From Chitinophagaceae bacterium BSSC1 (lineage in GTDB: Bacteria > Bacteroidota > Bacteroidia > Chitinophagales > Chitinophagaceae): DNA of 64,000 bases. Of this stretch, positions 1-8,139 are shown piece by piece; position 1 is the stretch's first letter; every line of letters starts with the position of its first letter. The stretch covers positions 291,996-355,995 of the forward strand of contig NKJC01000002.1 of NCBI GenBank assembly GCA_002256435.1. The letters run 5' to 3'. The notes beneath the pieces were generated by a model. The model saw only the letters and a program-made list of their open reading frames with translations, made no database searches and was not told where the DNA came from. Position numbers and translations under genes: made by a program.

Positions 1-1
1 A

Positions 2-151
2 TTAATGGATATTATCCACATTCAATTAAGGGATAATGTAAAAGCCCGTATACTCAATCAAGATTTAAGCAACAACTATGTACCTTACGTTGTCAAGAAA
101 CCGGTTCGTTCCCAAATAGAAACTTACCAATACCTGAATAAAAAAACCTAG
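2..151 (+). CDS. ppk1: Polyphosphate kinase 1, C-terminal end (truncated by window edge)
   Basis: Only the last 49 codons are visible, open from the window edge to a TAG at 149-151. The peptide ends RSQIETYQYLNKKT, preceded by DIIHIQLRDNVKARILN. This resembles the C-terminal tail of PPK1, which transfers the gamma phosphate of ATP onto polyphosphate. The identification rests on this short tail plus context: the next gene starts four bases after the stop and is a Ppx/GppA-type phosphatase, the usual partner of ppk. The catalytic histidines lie outside the window. Confidence 0.65.
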   Translation, partial: LMDIIHIQLRDNVKARILNQDLSNNYVPYVVKKPVRSQIETYQYLNKKT

Positions 152-155
152 TAAT

Positions 156-1043
156 TTGAGATTAGCAGCCATTGATATAGGAAGTAATGCGGCAAGGTTG
201 CTGATTGCAGAACCGGCTTTTGATAGTTATGGCAAAACCGTGTTCAATAAATTGAATTTAGTTAGGGTTCCTTTACGTCTAGGATTTGAAGTCTTTGAAA
301 AAGGTGAAATTTCAAAGGAAAAGAAAGGAATGATTCTTCAAACCATGAAGGCTTACAGTCATTTAATGAATGCTTATGGGGTGAATCATTCTATTGCCTG
401 TGCCACTAGTGCTATGCGTGATGCAAGCAATAGTGAAGAAGTGATTAGAAAAGTTAGAATGGAAACCGGCATCAGTATTGAAATTATAAGTGGGGATCTT
501 GAAGCTTCCTTAATTTATGAGAATCATATAGCAGAACAAATGGATACAGACCATAGTTATATGTATATGGATGTTGGAGGTGGTAGTACGGAATTAACTT
601 TTTTTGCTGAAGGACGTTTGGTGTTTAAAAAATCTTTTAACATAGGAACCATTCGTTTGTTAAAAGAGATGGTAGAAGACCGGCTATGGACGGAGATGAA
701 AGATTTTATCAAACAAAAGACCAAGGGATATAAAAAAATAGTTGCCATTGGAACTGGAGGAAATATTAATAAGGTTTTTTCTTTAAGTAAGAAAAAAGAT
801 GGCAAACCTTTGAGTCTAGACCTTTTGAAAGACTATTTAAAAGAATTTTCCAGTTTTAATTTGCAGGAAAGGATTCAAACCTACAAATTGCGTGAAGACC
901 GCGCAGACGTAATTGTACCAGCGCTTCAAATTTACATCAATGCTATGCGATGGGCAGATGCAGACGAAATTTATGTGCCAAAAATTGGATTGGCAGATGG
1001 CTTAATTCAACATTTGTATAGTGAATTACAAAAAGGTCAATAA
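156..1043 (+). CDS. Ppx/GppA family exopolyphosphatase
   Basis: A 295-residue protein of the Ppx/GppA branch of the ASKHA (actin-like ATPase) fold. These enzymes hydrolyse polyphosphate or pppGpp in the cytoplasm. The N-terminus AAIDIGSNAARLLI is the phosphate-1 loop, DVGGGSTEL at about residue 139 is the phosphate-2 loop, and AIGTGGNINK at about 197 is a further nucleotide-fold motif. The length matches the short single-module members of Bacteroidota, without the C-terminal HD domain of E. coli Ppx. The start is TTG, four bases after the ppk1 stop, and the conserved motif begins at residue 5, so no later start is possible. Tight coupling to ppk1 suggests one operon for making and breaking polyphosphate. 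Whether the substrate is polyphosphate or pppGpp cannot be read from the sequence. Confidence 0.85.
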   Translation: MRLAAIDIGSNAARLLIAEPAFDSYGKTVFNKLNLVRVPLRLGFEVFEKGEISKEKKGMILQTMKAYSHLMNAYGVNHSIACATSAMRDASNSEEVIRKVRMETGISIEIISGDLEASLIYENHIAEQMDTDHSYMYMDVGGGSTELTFFAEGRLVFKKSFNIGTIRLLKEMVEDRLWTEMKDFIKQKTKGYKKIVAIGTGGNINKVFSLSKKKDGKPLSLDLLKDYLKEFSSFNLQERIQTYKLREDRADVIVPALQIYINAMRWADADEIYVPKIGLADGLIQHLYSELQKGQ

Positions 1044-1076
1044 GAGCAAAATATCCCCTCAGAAATCCAAACAAAC

Positions 1077-1886
1077 ATGTCAAAAGACCTCAAAAAAATT
1101 ACTACTCATACCCTTTTAAACCTGAAAAAAAAAGGAGAAAAAATATCTATGATTACGGCATATGACTTTTCATTTGCCAAAATCTTTGACAAGGCAGGTA
1201 TTGACGTAATATTAGTTGGGGATAGCGCTAGTAATGTTATGGGCGGAAATGAAACCACCGTTACTATAACGCTTGACCAGATGATTTATCATGCACAATG
1301 TGTGAGAAAAGCGGTGGAAAGAAGTTTAATGGTAGTGGATCTACCTTTTGGATCATATCAATCCAATTCAGACATCGCGCTAGCATCTGCTATTCGAATC
1401 ATGAAAGAATCTGGAGCCCATGCTGTTAAAATGGAGGGTGGAGCAGAAATTGCTGAAAGTATTAAAAGAATAGTAGCCGCAGGAATTCCTGTTATGGGAC
1501 ATTTAGGTCTAACGCCTCAATCCATTTACAAATTTGGTACTTACGCTGTTAGAGCAAAAGATGAAGCCGAAGCGGATCAATTACAAGCGGATGCTGTTTT
1601 ACTGGAGCAAGCAGGTTGCTTTGCAGTTGTCTTAGAAAAAATCCCTGCTAAACTTGCCCAAACCGTCTCAAAAAGTCTTGAAATACCTACTATTGGCATT
1701 GGTGCCGGCCAGGATTGTGATGGTCAAGTACTTGTGATGCATGACCTTTTGGGAATTAATCAGGAATTCAAACCCCGCTTTATCAGGCAATATTTGAACC
1801 TAGAAGCCAGTATTCATCAAGCGGTTACACAATATATAGAAGACGTAAAAGGTCTGAATTTCCCCAATGAAACAGAATCCTATTAA
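1077..1886 (+). CDS. panB: 3-methyl-2-oxobutanoate hydroxymethyltransferase (PanB)
   Basis: A 269-residue TIM-barrel enzyme of pantothenate/CoA biosynthesis. It transfers a hydroxymethyl group from 5,10-methylenetetrahydrofolate to 2-oxoisovalerate to give ketopantoate. Visible family motifs are [12 protein letters not shown], the metal-site region [33 protein letters not shown] and [24 protein letters not shown]. Length is normal for the family. The gene follows ppx by 33 bases in the same direction and may be carried by the same transcript. No other pantothenate gene is in the window. Confidence 0.97.
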   Translation: MSKDLKKITTHTLLNLKKKGEKISMITAYDFSFAKIFDKAGIDVILVGDSASNVMGGNETTVTITLDQMIYHAQCVRKAVERSLMVVDLPFGSYQSNSDIALASAIRIMKESGAHAVKMEGGAEIAESIKRIVAAGIPVMGHLGLTPQSIYKFGTYAVRAKDEAEADQLQADAVLLEQAGCFAVVLEKIPAKLAQTVSKSLEIPTIGIGAGQDCDGQVLVMHDLLGINQEFKPRFIRQYLNLEASIHQAVTQYIEDVKGLNFPNETESY

Positions 1887-1925
1887 TCTGCTTCACCGAT
1901 AAGAGTCCCTCATTCACCCATATTG

Positions 1926-1951
1926 TAGCCCCCACTCTGCCGTAGGGGTTA
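1926..1951 (+). terminator. Weak hairpin between panB and the histidine kinase
   Basis: TAGCCCC and GGGGTTA can pair over seven positions (one G-T) around a loop of about 12 bases. No U-run follows, so this is at best an imperfect terminator or a structure in the leader of the following kinase gene. Confidence 0.25.
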
Positions 1952-1954
1952 AAT

Positions 1955-3082
1955 TTGGCTAGTGTTTCGGGCAGATTTTTTACATTTATTCAAAATAATA
2001 GGATTTTGATTAGTTCAAATAAAAAGATTGTTACCATCATTGCTCATATAGCTGCTTGGGCTTGTTTTTTTGCCCTCCCCTATCTGGTATTCTTTCCTAG
2101 GATGTTGGATGCCAATTTTTCTATGAGTGATCATATGATTGCGAGCATTATTTGCAACAACCTTTTTTTGGTCTTTTTCTACTATTTGAACACTTTGGTA
2201 TTAATTCCCAAATTATTGATGAAGGAAAAATGGCTAATCTACACATTAACCATGTTCTGTTTTTTGGCAATGTACTTATATGTTCCTAAATACATAGCAA
2301 CCTGGATAGCGCCTCCTGAAATCAGAAATTTCCCAACCAATACAGCAGGTAGAGGCAGACCCAGAACAGGAAGTAGTAGAAGATCTTTTGTAGACTTTTT
2401 CAATATTGCCATCTTCTTATTAGTCTTTACGGTTGGAACCTGTATATCAGTGATTCAAAGATGGTTACAAACAGAAGAAACTAGAAAAGAAACAGAAAGT
2501 CAAAAGCTACAAACAGAATTGTCCTTTTTGAAATCGCAAATCAATCCCCATTTTTTCTTTAATACTTTAAACAACATTTATTCTTTGGCAGTAGTAAGAA
2601 GTGATAAAACAGCACCTGCTGTGATGAAGTTATCATCTATCATGCGCTATATTTTAACCGAGACTACCCAAGAACATGTGGCACTTCACAATGAAGTAGA
2701 TTTTATTAAAAATTATATTGAATTACAACAAGTAAGGCTGACTGAAAAAACAACGGTTGCTTTTTCGACAGATGGTTTGATTGACGAAAAACTGGTTGCT
2801 CCGTTGGTTTTTATTCCATTTGTAGAAAATGCTTTTAAGTATGGCATTAGTACCAAATCTGTTTCACATATTGAGATTAAAATTGCGGCAACACCCAAAA
2901 GCATCACTTTCTTTTCTAGCAATTTTATTGTTCCTTCTGAAAATAATATGTTGGAAAATACCGGTATCGGCATCAATAATGTGAAACGTAGACTAGAATT
3001 AATGTATCCTGGTAAATACACACTCACAAATGAAATTAAAGATAATTTCTATCTTGTACACCTTGAGATTATTACATCATGA
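1955..3082 (+). CDS. LytS/YehU-type sensor histidine kinase
   Basis: A membrane sensor kinase of the LytS-like (His_kinase) family, partner of the LytTR regulator that overlaps its 3' end by four bases (ATGA). Four hydrophobic segments lie at about residues 24-47, 60-88, 92-118 and 146-168. A coiled linker follows, then the phosphoacceptor block QINPHFFFNTLNNIYSLA at about 197. The C-terminal ATPase region carries PLVFIPFVENAFKYGI (N box) and NTGIGINNVKRRL (G box). Phosphotransfer to the downstream regulator is expected from the family. The start is uncertain: the tracked start is TTG at 1955, another TTG lies at 2006, and no ATG occurs before residue 51, which is already inside the membrane region. 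The sensed signal is unknown. Confidence 0.88.
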   Translation: MASVSGRFFTFIQNNRILISSNKKIVTIIAHIAAWACFFALPYLVFFPRMLDANFSMSDHMIASIICNNLFLVFFYYLNTLVLIPKLLMKEKWLIYTLTMFCFLAMYLYVPKYIATWIAPPEIRNFPTNTAGRGRPRTGSSRRSFVDFFNIAIFLLVFTVGTCISVIQRWLQTEETRKETESQKLQTELSFLKSQINPHFFFNTLNNIYSLAVVRSDKTAPAVMKLSSIMRYILTETTQEHVALHNEVDFIKNYIELQQVRLTEKTTVAFSTDGLIDEKLVAPLVFIPFVENAFKYGISTKSVSHIEIKIAATPKSITFFSSNFIVPSENNMLENTGIGINNVKRRLELMYPGKYTLTNEIKDNFYLVHLEIITS

Positions 3083-3777
3083 TAAACTGCATAGCCATAG
3101 ATGACGAGCCACTGGCACTTCAATTGATCAGTGAATATTGTGCTAAAATATCTTTTCTACAATTGGATAAAGTATTTTCAAATACGGATGAAGCAAAAAA
3201 GTGGTTACAAGAAAATAAAGTAGACCTGCTCTTTTTAGACATTCAAATGCCTGATATTAATGGTTTACAATTTTATAAATCGCTAGCTGAAAAACCAGCA
3301 GTTGTTTTCACCACTGCCTATAAAGACTTTGCTGTAGAAGGTTTTAATGTTGACGCAGTAGATTATTTGCTCAAACCTTTTGAATATGATCGTTTTTTAA
3401 AAGCAGCTTATAAAGCCAAAGAATATTTAGATTTCTTGGGCTCACAAGAATTGCAATTGAATTCCATCTTCGTAAAAGTGAATTACGAAATCATGAAAAT
3501 CAATCTAAAAGACCTTGAACTTGTTGAGGCCCTTGATGATTATATTAAATTATACATTAAACCTAGTCCTGTTTTAACCTTGATGACACTAAAGAGTATT
3601 CAAGAAAAACTCCCACCCAGGGATTTTATTCGGGTTCATAGGTCCTTTATTGTTCCTCTTGCCAAAATTGAAAAGTTTAGTAAAACCAAATTAGTGGTTG
3701 CAGGTAAGGAAATACCTATTGGAAGTAGTTACAGTAATGTTTATGATCTTTTATTACAGCATTCCAAAAACAAATAA
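3079..3777 (+). CDS. LytTR-family response regulator
   Basis: A 232-residue two-domain transcription factor. The receiver domain (about 1-118) has the acidic pair D8-D9, the phosphoacceptor D54 in LLFLDIQMPDING, the T/A switch TTAYKDFA and the KP of LLKPFEYDRF. The C-terminal LytTR DNA-binding domain (about 130-230) shows FIRVHRSFIVPLAKI, typical of the family. The start codon overlaps the kinase stop, so the two proteins are translationally coupled. In Bacteroidota such pairs often control surface or carbohydrate functions; the targets here are unknown. No terminator is seen before the aldehyde dehydrogenase 56 bases downstream, though that gene has its own -7-like box. Confidence 0.93.
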   Translation: MINCIAIDDEPLALQLISEYCAKISFLQLDKVFSNTDEAKKWLQENKVDLLFLDIQMPDINGLQFYKSLAEKPAVVFTTAYKDFAVEGFNVDAVDYLLKPFEYDRFLKAAYKAKEYLDFLGSQELQLNSIFVKVNYEIMKINLKDLELVEALDDYIKLYIKPSPVLTLMTLKSIQEKLPPRDFIRVHRSFIVPLAKIEKFSKTKLVVAGKEIPIGSSYSNVYDLLLQHSKNK

Positions 3778-3812
3778 GAAAGATACAAAGCCTGCAAATA
3801 ACCCTTTAGTCC

Positions 3813-3820
3813 TAACTTTG
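3813..3820 (+). promoter_or_regulatory. Bacteroidota -7 box (TAACTTTG) of the aldehyde dehydrogenase gene
   Basis: TAACTTTG fits the TANNTTTG sequence used by the Bacteroidota housekeeping sigma factor and ends 13 bases before the ATG at 3834. No TTG/TTTG -33 element is visible at the expected distance, so the call rests on the -7 match and position. Confidence 0.45.
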
Positions 3821-3833
3821 TAAAAAATCTGTT

Positions 3834-5357
3834 ATGGACTTCTTACACTTGCTTGGTATTGAAAATCAAAACAAAGGTGTTTCTACTGGAACCAATTGGA
3901 TTGAAACCAGTGGCAGTATTATTGAATCCTATTCACCTGTTGATGGTAAATTGATTGCAAGTGTTGAAACTGCAGACAACACCGCCTATGCTCAAACAAT
4001 AGAAATTTCTAAAAAAGCCTTCATAGAATGGCGTAATTGGCCCGCTCCCAAAAGAGGCGAAGTTGTAAGACAAATTGGACAAGCCTTAAGGGAAAATAAG
4101 GATGCACTAGGTAAATTGGTGAGTTTTGAAATGGGTAAAAGCTTGCAAGAAGGATATGGTGAAGTACAGGAAATGATTGATATCTGTGATTTTGCTGTTG
4201 GATTATCTAGGCAATTATATGGTTTAACCATGCATAGTGAACGACCTTCACATAGAATGTATGAACAATGGCATCCCTTGGGCGTGGTTGGTATTATATC
4301 TGCTTTTAATTTCCCTGTAGCTGTTTGGAGTTGGAATGCAGCTCTAGCTTGGATTTGTGGGAATACTACAGTTTGGAAACCAAGTGAAAAAACGCCTTTA
4401 TGTGGCATAGCTATTCAACATATTGTAGCTACTGTTTTCAAAAAGAACGATGTGCCTGAAGGTGTTAACTGTTTGGTACAAGGAGGTCGTGAAATTGGTG
4501 AATGGATGAGCAATGACCCATCTATCCCATTGGTTTCCGCAACTGGATCTACCAAAATGGGCAAGGCGGTTAGTGCCGCCATAGGTGCTAGACTTGGAAA
4601 AAGTATACTTGAATTAGGTGGTAACAATGCTATTATTATCTCAGAACACGCAGACCTAGACATGTCACTAATTGGGGCTGTATTTGGAGCGGTAGGAACA
4701 GCAGGACAACGATGCACTAGTACAAGAAGACTCATTATACACGAAAAAGTATACGATAGCTTCAAAGAAAAACTAGTAAAAGCTTATGGACAACTGAGAA
4801 TTGGCAATCCTTTAGACGCCAACAACCATGTTGGGCCCTTGATTGACCAAGCTGCAGTAAACATGTATTTAGACGCTATTGAAAAAGGCAAGAAAGAGGG
4901 CTGCCAATTTATAGTTGAAGGAGCAGTACTTGAAGGACCAGGATATGAAAGTGGTTGTTATGTAAAACCATGTATTGCAGAAGCTGAAAACCAATACCAA
5001 ATAGTACAACACGAAACATTTGCTCCCATTTTATATTTAATCAAATATCAAACCTTAGAACAGGCAATTGCCCTTCAAAATGGTGTACCACAAGGATTAT
5101 CATCAGCTATTATGACGCTCAATATGCGTGAAGCTGAAAGGTTTCTTTCACATGCTGGAAGCGATTGTGGCATAGCCAATGTTAATATTGGAACTAGTGG
5201 TGCAGAAATTGGTGGTGCTTTTGGTGGTGAAAAAGAAACAGGGGGCGGTAGAGAAAGTGGTAGTGACGCATGGAAAGCATATATGCGCAGACAAACCAAT
5301 ACTATTAATTGGAGTGATCAATTACCATTGGCTCAAGGCATTAAATTTGATTTGTAA
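3834..5357 (+). CDS. Aldehyde dehydrogenase, ALDH7 (alpha-aminoadipic semialdehyde dehydrogenase) type
   Basis: A 507-residue NAD(P)-dependent aldehyde dehydrogenase. Visible elements: the cofactor region NFPVAVWSWNAALAWICGN and TVWKPSEKTPL, SATGSTKMG of the Rossmann turn, ELGGNNA with the general-base Glu, and GTAGQRCTSTRRL with the catalytic Cys. The QRCTSTRRL signature and the C-terminus GAFGGEKETGGGRESGSDAWKAYMRRQTNTINW are characteristic of ALDH7/antiquitin, which oxidises alpha-aminoadipic semialdehyde in lysine catabolism. No other lysine-degradation gene is adjacent, so the physiological substrate is inferred. The last 17 bases overlap the end of the convergent histidine kinase gene. 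Confidence 0.9.
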   Translation: MDFLHLLGIENQNKGVSTGTNWIETSGSIIESYSPVDGKLIASVETADNTAYAQTIEISKKAFIEWRNWPAPKRGEVVRQIGQALRENKDALGKLVSFEMGKSLQEGYGEVQEMIDICDFAVGLSRQLYGLTMHSERPSHRMYEQWHPLGVVGIISAFNFPVAVWSWNAALAWICGNTTVWKPSEKTPLCGIAIQHIVATVFKKNDVPEGVNCLVQGGREIGEWMSNDPSIPLVSATGSTKMGKAVSAAIGARLGKSILELGGNNAIIISEHADLDMSLIGAVFGAVGTAGQRCTSTRRLIIHEKVYDSFKEKLVKAYGQLRIGNPLDANNHVGPLIDQAAVNMYLDAIEKGKKEGCQFIVEGAVLEGPGYESGCYVKPCIAEAENQYQIVQHETFAPILYLIKYQTLEQAIALQNGVPQGLSSAIMTLNMREAERFLSHAGSDCGIANVNIGTSGAEIGGAFGGEKETGGGRESGSDAWKAYMRRQTNTINWSDQLPLAQGIKFDL

Positions 5358-8046
5358 GTGATGAATTGTTGAAATAAATACTAAAGCGGGTTCCTTTTCC
5401 TAATTCGCTTTCTACTTCTACCCTTCCGCCCATTGCGTCAATTTGATTCTTGGTAATGAATAGACCAATACCCCTTGCATCAGGGTTGTTGCTAAATGTT
5501 TTGTACATGCCAAAAAGCTTGTCTTTATTACGATCCAGATCTATACCAATTCCATTATCAGCAAATACTAAGACTAATTGATCCTGTTGTTGTTGAGCTT
5601 CAATTTCTAACATTGGTGTCCTATCAGGATGGCTATATTTGATGGCGTTTGATATGAAGTTCAGCAATATACTTTCTAGATATGCTGGATTACATTTGAC
5701 AACACAATTGGCAGACACTTTATTAATAATTTCTGCCTTTTTAATGGTTATTAATTCACTCTGAACCTTAAGGGCCTGATTCAAATATTCTAACAAATTC
5801 AATGGCTCAATAACCAAATTAATATTGTTCCTAATTGACACAACTTCATTCAAGTTATAGAGCGTATCATTTAAAGACCTTGATACTTTCTTTAGGTGCA
5901 TCATCAATTCTGAACGTTCCTTTTCTGAAGATTCTTTTTCAAGAAAATTAAGTATAGATAGAATATTACTGGTATGAGACCTAAGATTATGAGAAACAAT
6001 ATAGGAGAAATTCAACAAGCGCTTATTTTGTTCATTGACCAAACTAAATGATTTGTTCAATTCAATTTCTGCATTTTTACTCAAGGTAATATCCCTTTGA
6101 ATAGCAATATATTGATAGGGATTATTATCCTTGTCAATAAAGGGAACAATAGTACAATCTACCCAAAAATATTGACCGCTTTTATTTCTATTTCTGATTT
6201 CTCCTTTCCAAATCTCCCCCCTTTGAATAGTTTGCCAAAGATTGGCAAAAAATTCTCTGCTATGATAACCCGAATTGAGAAAATGCATGTTCTTGTGTAA
6301 AATCTCTTCATTTGAAAATTGGGTCATCCTTAAGCAATTTTCATTTGCATAACTGATCATCCCTTTTTCATCAGTCAGAAATACAATGGAAGATTCATCT
6401 AGCGCAAGTTTATAATCTGTAATTTCTTTGACAATCCTATTGAGGTGTAATTCGTTTTGCTTTCTTTCATTAATGTCTTCAACTGCCATAATAATTCCAG
6501 CAGCTTTTTCATTTTTGTCAAATACAGGATACATATTCATCCTATACCACTTATCAGAACCATCGGCCTGCACATAATTAATTTCATAACTGATGGTTTG
6601 CCCTTTCAAAACCGCATTCATGGCCTGTAAGAGTGATTGTTGGCGAGGTTCTGCAAAATATAAAATGGAGTAAGTATGTAAATGCAGGGTCTTAAACAAA
6701 TCTGCTTCTGCAAATTTTTGCATGGCCTGATTAAAAGACATAATATAAAAATCTGCATCCAGAAGTGCATAACCAGTATCTGTATTTTCAAAAACGGTTC
6801 TTAAATTATCTTCTGATTTTTGTAAGGCAATATCTAGTTTTTTCTTCTCGGTAACGTCTTGCATAACAGAGAGAATCCGTTGGTTCTGACCATCCTGATC
6901 TTTTTCTAAAATGGCAGAAACAAGCACATCCATGGTTTCACCATTCCGCTTAATAGCTTGATACGGAATATCAAAATCGTATCCTTTTTTAAAGAACTCC
7001 TCCATTCTTTCTAATTCCCTTCTCACAATGGAACTCTTTGTAAAAAAATGACTCATGTGTTTGCCAATCACCTGTTCCCTTTGGTAGCCCATTTTAGCCA
7101 ACCAATAATCACTTACACTAAGAAACTCCCCTTCTTTATTCAATGAATGTAACATCACTGGCGTTCTATTATACAAAGACCTAAATCTTTCTTCATTAAT
7201 AGCCAATAAGGTTTCTGACTCTTTCCGCTCAGAGATATCAATAAATCCAGAAAGCAACATGGTTTCTCCATGAAATGAAATGAGTTCAGTAGAGACCAAA
7301 CAATCTGCTTTGTTTCCGCCTTTTTTATTGATTTGAACTTCTAGATTCTTTACTGTTCCTTCTTTGCTTAATATTTCTAACAACTGATCCCGCTGATGTA
7401 AGTTGGAATAAAATTCAGTGGTGTATCTACCTATCAAATCAGTTTCTTCAGTTTCTGCTAATTTTTGAAGTTCTTTATTAACCATGACAATTTTCCCATC
7501 AGTAGGCCTTGCTACCAGCATGGCAACAGGAGCATTGCTAAAAATGGTCAACAAATCTGACTGTGCCAATTTCAGGTTTACTTCTGAAATCAGCGCAAGG
7601 GACAATTGTTTGGCCAAGAGCTCCAATAACTGTATATCCTTAGCAGTAAAAGTTATAGGATTAATATCCATTAACTCTAGCCTTCCTATGGATTCTCCCG
7701 CTTCATTTCTTAATGTGCAACCAGCATAAAACTGAATCTTTGATAAACCTAAATGGGCAAATAATGTCTTTAATCTTTCAGGATCCTGTATAATAAGGGC
7801 ATTTCCATTTTGATGGTCTACCTCTTGCAAATGAATGGCACTCAAATTGACCTTACTTTCATCAATTCCCTTTTTATGTGCCAAATAAGTACCTTCTTTC
7901 CGATAAATGAAAATTAGAAAAATGGGTGCAGCAAACATAGCTTCCGCCATGGTTACCAATCCTTCAACTGCAGGGTTATTTCCATGAATCTGCATCAAAT
8001 GGGAAAACTCTTTTTTCAACTGCTGCATGATTCCTTGCGATGGCAT
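5341..8046 (-). CDS. Soluble GAF/multi-PAS sensor histidine kinase
   Basis: About 901 residues from the preferred ATG (8046); the tracked ORF begins at an upstream TTG (8100), and a further ATG lies at 8028. There are no transmembrane segments, so a cytoplasmic sensor is expected. The N-terminus is GAF-like (to about residue 170). Four PAS blocks follow, beginning near IFSNAPVAMLVARP, LYNRTPVMLHSLNKEG, VFENTDTGYALLDAD and DESSIVFLTDEKGMISYAN. The dimerisation helix carries FSYIVSHNLRSHTSNIL with the probable phosphoacceptor His. The ATPase domain has FISNAIKYSHPD (N), ADNGIGIDL (G1) and GIGLFITKN (G2). There is no receiver domain or adjacent regulator, so it is an orphan kinase. It is last in the minus-strand run with tex, 93 bases downstream. 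Confidence 0.87.
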   Translation of the reverse strand: MPSQGIMQQLKKEFSHLMQIHGNNPAVEGLVTMAEAMFAAPIFLIFIYRKEGTYLAHKKGIDESKVNLSAIHLQEVDHQNGNALIIQDPERLKTLFAHLGLSKIQFYAGCTLRNEAGESIGRLELMDINPITFTAKDIQLLELLAKQLSLALISEVNLKLAQSDLLTIFSNAPVAMLVARPTDGKIVMVNKELQKLAETEETDLIGRYTTEFYSNLHQRDQLLEILSKEGTVKNLEVQINKKGGNKADCLVSTELISFHGETMLLSGFIDISERKESETLLAINEERFRSLYNRTPVMLHSLNKEGEFLSVSDYWLAKMGYQREQVIGKHMSHFFTKSSIVRRELERMEEFFKKGYDFDIPYQAIKRNGETMDVLVSAILEKDQDGQNQRILSVMQDVTEKKKLDIALQKSEDNLRTVFENTDTGYALLDADFYIMSFNQAMQKFAEADLFKTLHLHTYSILYFAEPRQQSLLQAMNAVLKGQTISYEINYVQADGSDKWYRMNMYPVFDKNEKAAGIIMAVEDINERKQNELHLNRIVKEITDYKLALDESSIVFLTDEKGMISYANENCLRMTQFSNEEILHKNMHFLNSGYHSREFFANLWQTIQRGEIWKGEIRNRNKSGQYFWVDCTIVPFIDKDNNPYQYIAIQRDITLSKNAEIELNKSFSLVNEQNKRLLNFSYIVSHNLRSHTSNILSILNFLEKESSEKERSELMMHLKKVSRSLNDTLYNLNEVVSIRNNINLVIEPLNLLEYLNQALKVQSELITIKKAEIINKVSANCVVKCNPAYLESILLNFISNAIKYSHPDRTPMLEIEAQQQQDQLVLVFADNGIGIDLDRNKDKLFGMYKTFSNNPDARGIGLFITKNQIDAMGGRVEVESELGKGTRFSIYFNNSSLTNQI

Positions 8047-8139
8047 GTATTGGGGTATTGCAATTCCTGATGATCCGTTTGAACTATACAATTTACACAA
8101 AATCCCATAGTTCGGAAAATAAAAAACTTTAAAATGTTG

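Noticed and set aside
3992-4408. 138-residue antisense ORF inside the aldehyde dehydrogenase gene
   Set aside because: The sense strand encodes an intact ALDH7 enzyme with all active-site motifs; the antisense product matches nothing.
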